NCBI GenBank assembly: GCA_965267355.1
Contig: OZ253956.1
Span: forward strand, 1,798,001-1,862,000
Length of the DNA stretch: 64,000 nucleotides
DNA from: GCA-002793235 sp965267355
Lineage (GTDB): Bacteria; Bacteroidota; Bacteroidia; Flavobacteriales_E; Vicingaceae
Reading direction: 5' to 3'
Shown here piece by piece: positions 32,374-41,811 of the stretch. The position numbers and the translations under genes are program-made. The first letter of the stretch is position 1; every line of letters starts with the position of its first letter. Under the pieces are notes generated by a model, which was given only the letters and a program-made list of their open reading frames with translations, ran no database searches and had not been told where the DNA came from.

Positions 32374-34815
32374 TTATACTAACTCATCCTCCTTCATCCC
32401 TGGTAATTCTTTTTTCATAATTACCACATAAACAAATAACCCAGCTACCATTAAAATAATCAATAGCGAAGAAGCGAAAGATATTTTGCTTCCTGTATAG
32501 TGTGCTTCTGGGTAAAACTTAAATTCAATTTTGTGGTTACCTGCAGGTATTTTTAAACCTCTCAGCAAGTAGTTCACTCTAATAAATTCAGTTTCTTTTC
32601 CATCTATATAAGCTTTCCAGTCTTCGTTTCCTTTGTACCATATCTCAGAGAACACTGCAAAACTTTCAGCAGTAGATTCACTAGTGTATTCCATGTTGTC
32701 AGGATGGAATTTCGATAAGGCGATTTGACCAGATGAAGCATTGATGTTCATCCCATTCATATAATCCTTAAAACGCTCATCTATAATTGCAGTAGAAGCA
32801 GGGTTAAAATCTTTCAATTGTGCTACTTCATCATCAGCGTTTTTAGCCCAACTCACATCATTCACAAACCAAACATTACCCAATGCAGCTGGGTTTTGCT
32901 GAGCCATTTCTTGTCCGGGTTGACCTGTAATAAAATACTTGGTATTTAGCATGTTAAACACAGGCATACTTCCTTGCGATAAATGACGCTCAATAATGTC
33001 TTGATACCTAATCAATTTAGCAGCACTATAACCACCAACTGATTTGTGGAAATAAGAAGTAATGTTATCGTTAAACGAACTTACCGTAGTGTTAAATACT
33101 CTGTAGTGTCCATTCTTATCGGCTAATATTTGTTGATCGGCAGCAGTTGGTTTAATAGAGCTTTCAAACGATTTTGCTTTTGTAAAATCATCTTCGTTGA
33201 GGTAGCGTTTATCCACCATCCATAAATCGCCAATAATGATAGCAGCAAAAATTACATAAACCAACGATGAACTGCTTTTTAGTTTATTGTTAATGATGGC
33301 CCAAATCGCTCCAAATGTCAAAGCCAATACTAACAATGTTCTAAAAATATCAGCATTCAATAAGCTAATTCTATCCTGTATCAATGTTCCAATGTCTATT
33401 CCATTTTGTTCTAACTGGGCATCGTATGGTCCTGCAAAATCAGTAAACGAAGATTTAAACAAGTAAACAATTACCACAAATCCACCTAATATGCCTCCAG
33501 TCATGTACAATGATTTTTTAATTTTAGAAGTATCGTAGTTTCCTTCTATTAATGCTTTTAACCCAAGCATGGCACCAAATACAACAGCAATCATAGCCAT
33601 GGATAACCACATGGATGGTGTTCTAAATTTGTTGAAAAGAGGTATGCTATCAAACAAGGCTTCATTCAATCCAAAATGTCTTCCCCAGGCAAACATTAAT
33701 GTAATACCTATAATGGTTAACAATGCCCATTTAAACCTTCCTTTGGCAATAAATAGCATCAATACAAATAAAAAGATGATACCGGCACCAAAATATGAAG
33801 GGCCAGTATTTACAGGAGGTTCGCCATAAAATACAGGGATACCTTTTAAGTAATCCAACGCTTGTTTTTTAGGAATTCCTCTTTTACGCAATTCAGCAAA
33901 CATTTCAGAATCTTCATCCAAATTTGCTCCACTACCGGCAAATCCTGGTATTAACAAGTTTAACGATTCTGCTTTTCCATAACTGTATTGGAAGGCATAC
34001 TCTATATCTAACCCTGTAGATTGTTTCTTTTCTTTAGTTAATTCTGATTTTCCTCCTCTAATGGTTTCCTTAGCATAATCGTAGGTTATGTACATTTTTG
34101 TACTACTTGGTATAGCTCCTAGTATTCCAAAACCTAAAAGAATTAAGGTTCTTTTTGCAAAAGCTGGAATGGTTTTTTGAGTGATAGAATCTACCAGTTT
34201 GTAAATAAAAATGATGGCTATAAAATACAGTGTGTAATAGATAATTTGAGGGTGGTTACCCATTAATGCGAATCCTAAAAACAAACTTGTTAAAACACCT
34301 CCCAATAACCATTTTCCTCGGTAAGCGATGAATATGGAAGCTAACAATGGCGGTATACAAGAGATTACCAATATTTTACTCGAGTGTCCTGCTTCAATAG
34401 AGAGTAAAAACCAAGTGGAAAGCCCAAAGGCCAAAGCTCCTATAAGCCGAATTGGGAGATTGTAACCGAGAATGGATAAGCTAATGTAAAAGCCCAAAAT
34501 AAGCATAAACCAAAGCCACATACTCTTTGGGAAAATATGACGGGATAAATAGTAATAGTTAAACAATAAATTTGAGTCAACTCGATAGGCTGTTTGAAAC
34601 AATGGCATTCCTCCAAATATTCTTGAAGACCACAAAATGGTTTCTCCTTTTTCTGCATAGGCTTCTCTTTCTCCTGCAGCAGCAACCGAACTTAATTGGT
34701 CATGGCTCAAAATCTTTTTACCCTGACTTTCAGGAAAGAAATAAAGTAAAGAAGCAACAGCGATAACAAACACAGCAATTGCGTGCTGAATGTATTTATT
34801 TTTAGAAAAATCCAT
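32374..34815 (-). CDS. YfhO-family large membrane protein
   Basis: An 813-residue protein from the ATG at 34815 (the frame extends to a TTG at 34824). A dozen or so hydrophobic segments span residues ~10-545 and another lies near 780-805. Between them is a soluble extracytoplasmic domain with HYRVFNTTVSSFNDNITSYFHKSVGGYSAAKLIRYQDIIE and AYIDGKETEFIRVNYLLRGLKIPAGNHKIEFKFYP, typical of the YfhO family. Members are GT-C-like membrane proteins implicated in decorating teichoic acids or surface glycans. A role in transferring lipid-linked sugars here is inferred. Divergent from the heparinase-like gene. Confidence 0.88.
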   Translation of the reverse strand: MDFSKNKYIQHAIAVFVIAVASLLYFFPESQGKKILSHDQLSSVAAAGEREAYAEKGETILWSSRIFGGMPLFQTAYRVDSNLLFNYYYLSRHIFPKSMWLWFMLILGFYISLSILGYNLPIRLIGALAFGLSTWFLLSIEAGHSSKILVISCIPPLLASIFIAYRGKWLLGGVLTSLFLGFALMGNHPQIIYYTLYFIAIIFIYKLVDSITQKTIPAFAKRTLILLGFGILGAIPSSTKMYITYDYAKETIRGGKSELTKEKKQSTGLDIEYAFQYSYGKAESLNLLIPGFAGSGANLDEDSEMFAELRKRGIPKKQALDYLKGIPVFYGEPPVNTGPSYFGAGIIFLFVLMLFIAKGRFKWALLTIIGITLMFAWGRHFGLNEALFDSIPLFNKFRTPSMWLSMAMIAVVFGAMLGLKALIEGNYDTSKIKKSLYMTGGILGGFVVIVYLFKSSFTDFAGPYDAQLEQNGIDIGTLIQDRISLLNADIFRTLLVLALTFGAIWAIINNKLKSSSSLVYVIFAAIIIGDLWMVDKRYLNEDDFTKAKSFESSIKPTAADQQILADKNGHYRVFNTTVSSFNDNITSYFHKSVGGYSAAKLIRYQDIIERHLSQGSMPVFNMLNTKYFITGQPGQEMAQQNPAALGNVWFVNDVSWAKNADDEVAQLKDFNPASTAIIDERFKDYMNGMNINASSGQIALSKFHPDNMEYTSESTAESFAVFSEIWYKGNEDWKAYIDGKETEFIRVNYLLRGLKIPAGNHKIEFKFYPEAHYTGSKISFASSLLIILMVAGLFVYVVIMKKELPGMKEDELV

Positions 34816-34919
34816 AGAAATCAACTTAAATTTAAGACTGTTAAAAGTAATGAGATTAAATGAATTTTTAATTATCAGTATTTAAAAACTTAGAATTGTT
34901 TATTTTGGTCTTAAAGAAA

Positions 34920-36707
34920 TTGAACTTGAGTAACTTTAAAATAGCTAAACAAATACCTTTTGATGTTCTTCTAAAAAGAATAATCAAGAAAGTTATCCCA
35001 TCTAAAAGAATAAACTATTCTGCTCAAGATTTTAGAAATACTCCTACGCAATTAAAGTTGAATTCTTTTTTGGATTCATCTAAGTTGAAACCAGAAACTG
35101 ATTCTAAAAGAATAGAGCATTACCTCAATCACGAATTTGATTTATTAGGAAGCGGATGGCTTTCTAGAAATGCAGGAAAATCAATTCAAGTTCATTCTAA
35201 TCATCAAAAAATAACTCAAGAAATAGCTAGTTTAATTGATAAGGATTATCAAATTATCAATTGGCAAAAGGACGTAAAAACTGGTTATGAGTATGATGTT
35301 ACTAAAGCATTTAATGAGCAAAACACTCCTGCTGGAGTTGATATAAAAGATTTATGGGAGTTAGGTAGGTTGCAGCATTTACCTCAATTGGCATTAGCTA
35401 GCAAGAAAGAAGAGTTTAGAAATCAGTGTTTAGATTTTATTGCTCATAACCCTGTTGGAATGGGAGTGAATTGGGTTTGTGCTATGGATGTTGGCATTAG
35501 AGTTTGTAACTTGTTGTTGGCTTACGACATTTTAAAACAAGATTTTGACAATGAATTTAAACAAGTATTTACAAATTCAGTTTACCAGCATGGTTGGTTT
35601 ATCTATAACAATTTAGAGCACAAAGAGGGAGCTGCAGGTAATCACTATTTATTCAACTTAGTTGGGTTACTATTTGCAGGATATTACTTAGGTAAAGCAG
35701 ATTGGAAAAACTTTTCAAGAGAAGAAATGCAAAAGGAAACCTTCAAGCAATTTTTTAAAGATGGTGGAAATTTTGAAGGTTCAACAACATACCATTGTTT
35801 AAGTGCTGAAGCTGTTTTGTACGCTACAGCATTAATGTTGAGAGATGGAGAGTTGGATGAGAAATATGCGAAAAGAATAAGAAATATTGCTCACTTTATC
35901 GTTTCAATAAGTAAAATTGATGGAACTATTCCACAGTTTGGAGATAACGATAGTGGAAGGTTGTTTAAGTTGGGTAATGAAGACGAAAACTTACTGAATT
36001 ACAATCCTCTAATAAATGCGTTTGCTGGAATTGGAGTAGTGGGAAGTAATAATACAAATAGCAAAACTATTGTTGAGCAACTTGCGAATGGAAATAAAAT
36101 AGATACTTCTGAAAATATATCTAATGTGTTTTTGGATAGAACCATGAGTCTATCGGGAAGAACTTATTCGCAGGAATCCATTATTAAATATGGAGATAAA
36201 ATTGATTTATCGAAATTGAAATATTATGCTTTTGATGATTTTGGATTTTTCGTCTATAAATCAGAAGAATTTTATTTAGCTGTAAGTGCTATCGCTAATG
36301 ATAAAATACATCATAGCTGGGGACATGTACACAATGATAAATTATCTTTTGAACTAAATGTGAAAGGGAAAGACTTAGTGAGAGATGCCGGTTCTTATTT
36401 GTACACCTCAGATGCTGCTGCAAGGAATGAATACCGTTCTACAAAAGCACATCACTCAATTATAGTTAATGGAGTGGAGCAAAACAAAATGATTGCTCCA
36501 TTTTACATGGATAGGGAATGTGTTTGCAAACTTCTATCAACTTCTCCAAACGAAATAATTCTACAAGCAATTTATTATGGAGTCATCCATGAAAGAAGAT
36601 TTGTAATAGAAGAAGATCAATTGGTAATTACGGATTATTGCAATAAACCATTTGAAGTAAACATCAATAAGTTTGAGAGTTACTCACCAAGTTATGGGAT
36701 AAGGTAA
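34920..36707 (+). CDS. Heparinase II/III-family protein
   Basis: About 595 residues. The frame opens at TTG 34896 with further in-frame TTG codons at 34905, 34920 and 34926 and no early ATG; I use the third as a compromise. The N-terminal half is an alpha/alpha toroid (LWELGRLQHLPQLALA, WVCAMDVGIRVCNLLLAYDIL, EHKEGAAGNHYLFNLVGLLFAG, FEGSTTYHCLSAEAVLYATALMLRDG). The C-terminal half is a beta-sandwich with HVHNDKLSFELNVKGKDLVRDAGSYLYTS. These lyases cleave uronic-acid polysaccharides, and members in glycan loci are often polymer-editing enzymes. No clear signal peptide is seen. It is followed one base later by a small membrane protein. Confidence 0.85.
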   Translation: MNLSNFKIAKQIPFDVLLKRIIKKVIPSKRINYSAQDFRNTPTQLKLNSFLDSSKLKPETDSKRIEHYLNHEFDLLGSGWLSRNAGKSIQVHSNHQKITQEIASLIDKDYQIINWQKDVKTGYEYDVTKAFNEQNTPAGVDIKDLWELGRLQHLPQLALASKKEEFRNQCLDFIAHNPVGMGVNWVCAMDVGIRVCNLLLAYDILKQDFDNEFKQVFTNSVYQHGWFIYNNLEHKEGAAGNHYLFNLVGLLFAGYYLGKADWKNFSREEMQKETFKQFFKDGGNFEGSTTYHCLSAEAVLYATALMLRDGELDEKYAKRIRNIAHFIVSISKIDGTIPQFGDNDSGRLFKLGNEDENLLNYNPLINAFAGIGVVGSNNTNSKTIVEQLANGNKIDTSENISNVFLDRTMSLSGRTYSQESIIKYGDKIDLSKLKYYAFDDFGFFVYKSEEFYLAVSAIANDKIHHSWGHVHNDKLSFELNVKGKDLVRDAGSYLYTSDAAARNEYRSTKAHHSIIVNGVEQNKMIAPFYMDRECVCKLLSTSPNEIILQAIYYGVIHERRFVIEEDQLVITDYCNKPFEVNINKFESYSPSYGIR

Positions 36708-36708
36708 A

Positions 36709-37113
36709 ATGTACGACTACTTTTTTTATAAATACTATAAGTTTTTAAAAGAGGAGTTAAGAAATGATATAGCTGCATTTTCAGCTATAGTTGCATTATG
36801 CTGGTTGAATTTATTTATTTTCCTTTCGATTTATGTGCTTTTTTATGAAAACTTAGTTGGAATTGTTGACTTGTTTGATAAAAAAATGAATATGGTAGTA
36901 TTTGTTATAATAATACTATTATCAAATTTTTGGTACTTCAATTTGAAGAGAATGAAAATTTCTATTCGAAAATACTACAATGAGAGTTTATTATATTCAA
37001 TAATTGGCTATATTTTGGTGCTTAGTATTTTTTGTTTGTCAATGTATATTTTTATGAATTATACAGTTGATGAAATATTTATGATAGGAAGAAGGGAAAG
37101 AATTTTAAATTAA
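36709..37113 (+). CDS. Small membrane protein, function unknown
   Basis: A 134-residue protein with three predicted membrane helices (around residues 25-45, 60-77 and 95-115) and a charged N-terminus (YKYYKFLKEELRNDIAA). Nothing in it identifies a family. It is sandwiched between the heparinase-like and Nramp-related genes: one base after the first, and sharing one base with the start of the second (TAATG), so the three are likely cotranscribed. Confidence 0.7.
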   Translation: MYDYFFYKYYKFLKEELRNDIAAFSAIVALCWLNLFIFLSIYVLFYENLVGIVDLFDKKMNMVVFVIIILLSNFWYFNLKRMKISIRKYYNESLLYSIIGYILVLSIFCLSMYIFMNYTVDEIFMIGRRERILN

Positions 37114-38357
37114 TGAAAACACCTTGGTATAAAATATTAGGACCTGGCTTATTGTACGCAGGAGCTGCTATCGGTGTTTCTCATTTGGTACAATCTACAA
37201 GAGCTGGAGCTGATTTTGGTTATGGGTTAATTTGGGCAGTTATCATAGCTAATATTTTAAAGTATCCATTTTTTGAGTTCGGACCTCGTTATGCAGCAAG
37301 TACTGGTAAAAACTTATTGCATGGTTATCAAGCGTTAGGTAAATGGTCTATTTATCTTTTCTTATTAATCACTATAGGAACTATGTTTATCATTCAGAGT
37401 GCAGTAACAGTTGTTACTGCTGGTTTGGTGAGCGAGGTTTTTGGATTAACAATTCAACCATGGGTGATTTCTTCGGGTTTGTTAATTGTTTGCCTAGCCA
37501 TTCTATTGATAGGAAGATATAGTGTCTTAGATAAGGTGATGAAGATTATTATAGTTGTATTATCCATTACAACCATAGTAGCTCTAATTGCTTCTTTTAC
37601 TGGTAATAACGAGCAATATGTAGAATACATGACTACCTTTTCTTTTGATAATAAAACCCATGTACTATTTCTAATTGCTTTAATGGGATGGATGCCTGCG
37701 CCACTTGATATTTCTGTGTGGCACTCGGTATGGTCAGTTGAGAAAAGCAATGAAGTAAAGCAGAAGCTACCTTTAAAATCCGCTTTGTTAGATTTTAAAA
37801 TAGGTTATTGGGGCACCTTGTTTTTAGCACTTTGTTTTGTAGCATTAGGAGCAACAACCATTTATGGATCAGGCATAGAGTTAGAATCAAGTGGAGGAAA
37901 ATTTGCCAATCAATTGATTGGTATATACACTAAAAACTTAGGTTCATGGGCGTATTTAATTATTGCAGTTGCTGCTTTAACTACCATGTTTAGCACCACA
38001 TTAACCTGTTTAGATGCTTTTCCAAGAGTGCTAAGTCCAGCCACTCAGATGATAACAGGAAAGGAAGAACAAAAATCAAGAGGGTTGTATTGGTTTTGGA
38101 TTTTGTTGGTTGCAATTGGCACCATAGTAATTCTTGCATTCTTTTTAACTAACATGAAAGCTATGGTAGATTTTGCTACCAAAGTGGCGTTTATTACTTC
38201 ACCAATTCTTGCTATTCTAAACTACTTAGCAATAAATGGCAACACAATGCCAGAAGAAAATAAACCAAAAGGTTTGTTAAAATGGGTGAGTTGGTTGGGG
38301 ATCATTTATTTTGTTGGATTTAGTGTCTATTTCATTTATCTCACTTTCCAATCATAA
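37113..38357 (+). CDS. Nramp-related transporter
   Basis: A 414-residue membrane protein with about 11 helices and the Nramp-family frame: GPGLLYAGAAIGVSHLVQ at TM1, then RAGADFGYGLIWAVIIANI, FEFGPRYAASTGKNLLHGY and, at TM6, ALMGWMPAPLDISVWHSVW. The canonical metal-site residues are missing: TM1 D-P-G-N reads G-V-S-H and the TM6 M-P-H reads M-P-A. It therefore belongs to an Nramp-related clade that may not carry Mn or Fe; the substrate is unknown. Confidence 0.83.
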   Translation: MKTPWYKILGPGLLYAGAAIGVSHLVQSTRAGADFGYGLIWAVIIANILKYPFFEFGPRYAASTGKNLLHGYQALGKWSIYLFLLITIGTMFIIQSAVTVVTAGLVSEVFGLTIQPWVISSGLLIVCLAILLIGRYSVLDKVMKIIIVVLSITTIVALIASFTGNNEQYVEYMTTFSFDNKTHVLFLIALMGWMPAPLDISVWHSVWSVEKSNEVKQKLPLKSALLDFKIGYWGTLFLALCFVALGATTIYGSGIELESSGGKFANQLIGIYTKNLGSWAYLIIAVAALTTMFSTTLTCLDAFPRVLSPATQMITGKEEQKSRGLYWFWILLVAIGTIVILAFFLTNMKAMVDFATKVAFITSPILAILNYLAINGNTMPEENKPKGLLKWVSWLGIIYFVGFSVYFIYLTFQS

Positions 38358-38488
38358 AGCTTAACTAAGTTAAAGGGTAGTTTCACTCAATTTAATTAGC
38401 AAATCACTTATTTCTTCAGTAGTTTAGTATAGTAATGTGGAAAGACCTTTTTTCTGCATCTATTTACCAAATTTTAAACGCTAAGAAT

Positions 38489-40201
38489 ATGAAAAAATTA
38501 ATCCAACTATTGTTATTACTTGTGATTACAAACTTTGTGATTGCACAAGACGAAAAGGAAAAAAAAGTAACTACTGATATAGAATCAGCCATTATTTATT
38601 TAGAAGGAGCTGAAATTCATCGAGCTAAAAAAGTGAGTTTAGATAAAGGAAGGACTAAATTGATTTTTACGGGCTTATCACCTAAGTTTAACTCCAATAA
38701 CATTCAGGTTACTACAACCAATAATGTTGAGTTATTGGCTATCTCTCATCGAATTGATTATTTAACCAATGTAGAAGAGAAGCCAAGGGTAATTAAACTG
38801 AGAGATTCTCTGGATTTAATTAATCAAAAAAACATTGAATTGGCTAATGAAAAAGATGCTTATACCATTGAAAAAGATATGATGTTACAAAACAAATCTA
38901 TAGGGGGTAATGATAATGGAGTTTCTGTAGCAGAATTAAAGCAAGCTGCTGATTTGTATAGAGCAAGAATAATGGAAATTAATAAAGCAATAGCTAAAAT
39001 TGATAGGGCAGTAAATCAGAATAATAAGATGGTTACTAGAATTAACAGTGAGTTATTTCAAGCTAATGCTAAATCTAACTATTCAAGAGGAGAAATTACC
39101 TTATTGTTAGAAGCAGATGTTGCAAAAACTACTGAAGTGGAGTTAAAATACTTGGTAAGCAATGCTGGGTGGACTCCTTCATATGATATTAGAGCAGAGG
39201 ATATTAATAAGCCTATAAAGCTAGAGTATAAAGCTTTTGTATATAATAATACAGATATTGATTGGAAAGAGATTAATTTTAAGTTATCTACAGCTGACCC
39301 AACTTTAAGTGCTACACAGCCTAAATTAAGTCCATGGTATTTAAATTATAAAGCTCAGTATACATATAGTAAAGGTAAGCGTTCGGCATACAATGCTTAT
39401 CAGCAAAAGTCTCAATCTCAAAAGCAAGCATTTTTCTACGATAATGGCAACATTACAAACGCAGAGGGGTGGACAGGAAATGCTTACTTTAATGGTAATG
39501 AAAATACGGTTGCTAATATTCCAGCTTCTGATTTTGAAACAATTTCTGTTTCAGAGCTAAGTGCAGAGTTTGACATTGAAAAGACTTATACCGTGCCTTC
39601 TGATAATAAGCCATACATTGTTGATGTAATAGAGCATGAACTTCCTACTATGTATAAGCATTATGCTGTTCCAAAACTAGACAAAGATGCTTTCTTATTA
39701 GCTCGTATCACTAACTGGCAAGATTTAAATATGATTGAAGGTTCAGCAAACATTTATTTTGGAGGAACTTTTGTTGGTCAGTCATTCATTGAAACTAGAA
39801 ATGTAAGTGATACTTTGGATATTTCTTTAGGAAGAGATAATAAAGTATTGGTAACAAGAACTAAACTAAAAGATTTTAGTTCTGTGAAATACATTGGTTC
39901 TAACAGAAAAGAAGTACATGCTTACAGAATGGTGGTTAAGAATAATAGAAAAGTTCCTATTAACATTGAAGTACTTGATCAGGTTCCTGTTTCGCAGGAT
40001 AGCGATATAGAGGTTTCTACTGAAGAAAAATCTGATGCTAACAAGAATGATTTAACAGGAGAATTAAAGTGGTTGTTTCAAATTGAACCAAATCAAAGTA
40101 AAACAGTTGATTTAACTTTTTCGGTTAAATATCCTAAGAATAAACCTGTTACCATAGGAAAAGCGAAGTATAAAACGCGAAAAGTCCGAACTAAATTTTA
40201 G
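38489..40201 (+). CDS. MuiA-family DUF4139 protein (mucoidy-inhibitor-like)
   Basis: A 570-residue exported protein. I place the start at the ATG at 38489, which gives a clean signal peptide (MKKLIQLLLLLVITNFVIAQ); the frame extends 54 bases further upstream. An N-terminal DUF4140-like part (IESAIIYLEGAEIHRAKKVSL) leads into a coiled-coil segment at about 100-190. The DUF4139 beta-rich part follows (VKYLVSNAGWTPSYDIRAEDI region, then YKAFVYNNTDIDWKEI, LARITNWQDLNMIEGSANIYFGG, LEVLDQVPVS). Family members affect mucoidy in enterobacteria; the mechanism is unknown. Confidence 0.85.
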   Translation: MKKLIQLLLLLVITNFVIAQDEKEKKVTTDIESAIIYLEGAEIHRAKKVSLDKGRTKLIFTGLSPKFNSNNIQVTTTNNVELLAISHRIDYLTNVEEKPRVIKLRDSLDLINQKNIELANEKDAYTIEKDMMLQNKSIGGNDNGVSVAELKQAADLYRARIMEINKAIAKIDRAVNQNNKMVTRINSELFQANAKSNYSRGEITLLLEADVAKTTEVELKYLVSNAGWTPSYDIRAEDINKPIKLEYKAFVYNNTDIDWKEINFKLSTADPTLSATQPKLSPWYLNYKAQYTYSKGKRSAYNAYQQKSQSQKQAFFYDNGNITNAEGWTGNAYFNGNENTVANIPASDFETISVSELSAEFDIEKTYTVPSDNKPYIVDVIEHELPTMYKHYAVPKLDKDAFLLARITNWQDLNMIEGSANIYFGGTFVGQSFIETRNVSDTLDISLGRDNKVLVTRTKLKDFSSVKYIGSNRKEVHAYRMVVKNNRKVPINIEVLDQVPVSQDSDIEVSTEEKSDANKNDLTGELKWLFQIEPNQSKTVDLTFSVKYPKNKPVTIGKAKYKTRKVRTKF

Positions 40202-40250
40202 ATTTAGCGTTTATTATATTGGTTTATGCACATTAAACTGTTTAACAAAT

Positions 40251-40271
40251 GACGAATATCATCGTCTTTTT
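40251..40271 (+). terminator. Likely terminator of the DUF4139 gene
   Basis: GACGA and TCGTC form a 5-bp stem around a 6-base loop, followed by TTTTT. It lies 50 bases past the stop codon. The stem is short, so moderate confidence. Confidence 0.5.
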
Positions 40272-40329
40272 GGGTAGAGATTAGATATATTTATGCCTTA
40301 TAAAACAGCTTTTGTGTTTTAAAAATATA

Positions 40330-41811
40330 ATGAAAAAGGTATTTGCCATAATTTTCGCTGCATTACTCTTAAGTGTGGCTTATGCTCAGGATAAAGCTAC
40401 TGCTAATAAAAAACTCAAAGCAGGGCATTATTTCGCTGCACTTCAGATTTACGATAAATTATACCCCACTGATTCCGAAAATAAAGAACTTAACTTTAGT
40501 ATGGGGGTATGCAATTACCATTTAAAAAATTACGATAAGGCCGAAGAACACTTTTTAAAATCCAGTAGTAGTGTAAGTTTAGAGCTTTTTAGGTACAAAG
40601 CAGCTATTGCTCACGCTAAAATGAAATTTAAAAAAGCTACCAATTTTTATAATGCTTATAAATTAATTGCAGGGAATAAAGAGTTTACTAACGATCAAAT
40701 AAACGTTGAAATAGAGAAAGTTAAGTATGCTCAAATTGCAATAGAAAATAGTAGAGATGTATTGGTTCAGAATTTTGTAGAAGTAAACTCTGAAAACTTT
40801 GAATTTGCTCCGCATGTAGTAGCCGATGAATCTAAATTGATTTACTGTGCTGCAAATTTTACAGGAAAGTTAAATGAAGAAGGAGAGCCTCAGGCATTAA
40901 TTTACGAAGTTGAAAATAAAAGCAATAGTTGGACTATTCCTACTATGCTAAAGAATAATGTAAATGCTGTCGGTCATAACCATGTTGTTGGTGTTTCAAC
41001 TGATGGGCAAACTATGTTTATAGAGCGATTAGGAGATATTTATGAATGCAAAATGGGAATAGACGGTTGGGAGGAACCAGTAAAACTGGGAGAGAACATA
41101 AATTCTAAATATAACGAATCAGGGGTAACCATTACTTTAGATGATAAGGTGATGTATTTTGTAAGTGATCGACCAGGTGGTTTTGGGGGTAAAGACATCT
41201 ATAAAGTATTACGATTACCAAATGGTAAATGGAGTAAAGCATTAAATCTTGGTCCTTTAGTTAACACAGCTTACGATGAAGAAGCGCCTTTTATCCATTC
41301 TGATAAAAAGACCTTGTACTTTAGTTCTAAAGGGCATCAAAATATGGGAGGGTACGATGTGTTTAGAACAGTATTGGAAAAGAGAATGTGGTCAGAACCT
41401 GAAAATTTAAAGTTTCCGGTAAATACAGTGGATGATGATTTGTATTATACTCTGGTTGCTAGTGGTAAAGTAGCTTACGTTTCCGGTTTTAGACCAGAAG
41501 GTAAAGGTGCTGGTGATATTTATAAAGTGGTTCTAAAAGATGAGTTTCAGCAATTTCATGTATTAAAGGCTATAGTTAAAGGCAATAATGAAGCTTTATC
41601 AGCAAAAATCACCTTGATTAACAACGAAACTAAAAAAGTACACGGTATTTATAAATCAAACTCTATTACAGGTAAATTTATCATGCTGGTTGACCCTGAA
41701 AAAACATATCACATTACTGTAGAGGCTGATGGTTTTGCTGCTTATGATGCCGATTTAGAATTTGATGTAAATAATGAGGAATTGAAGAAATACGAATTGC
41801 AGCCTAAATAA
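40330..41811 (+). CDS. TPR/PD40 beta-propeller protein without OmpA domain
   Basis: A 493-residue exported protein from the ATG at 40330, with signal peptide ending SVAYAQ. Residues ~25-130 contain TPR-like helices (AGHYFAALQIYDKLYPTD, FSMGVCNYHLKNYDKAEEHFLKSS). Residues ~150-400 are a six-bladed PD40/WD40-like propeller (FEFAPHVVADESKLIYCA, ESGVTITLDDKVMYFVSDRPGGFGGKDIYKV, EEAPFIHSDKKTLYFSSKGHQNMGGYDVF). A carboxypeptidase-regulatory-like strand domain closes it. The usual OmpA peptidoglycan-binding domain of PorE-like relatives is absent. It shares one base with the next gene. Confidence 0.8.
   Translation: MKKVFAIIFAALLLSVAYAQDKATANKKLKAGHYFAALQIYDKLYPTDSENKELNFSMGVCNYHLKNYDKAEEHFLKSSSSVSLELFRYKAAIAHAKMKFKKATNFYNAYKLIAGNKEFTNDQINVEIEKVKYAQIAIENSRDVLVQNFVEVNSENFEFAPHVVADESKLIYCAANFTGKLNEEGEPQALIYEVENKSNSWTIPTMLKNNVNAVGHNHVVGVSTDGQTMFIERLGDIYECKMGIDGWEEPVKLGENINSKYNESGVTITLDDKVMYFVSDRPGGFGGKDIYKVLRLPNGKWSKALNLGPLVNTAYDEEAPFIHSDKKTLYFSSKGHQNMGGYDVFRTVLEKRMWSEPENLKFPVNTVDDDLYYTLVASGKVAYVSGFRPEGKGAGDIYKVVLKDEFQQFHVLKAIVKGNNEALSAKITLINNETKKVHGIYKSNSITGKFIMLVDPEKTYHITVEADGFAAYDADLEFDVNNEELKKYELQPK

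Noticed and set aside
36709..37113. Toxin-like small membrane protein
   Set aside because: Three helices and a charged N-terminus only; no toxin-antitoxin partner or motif.
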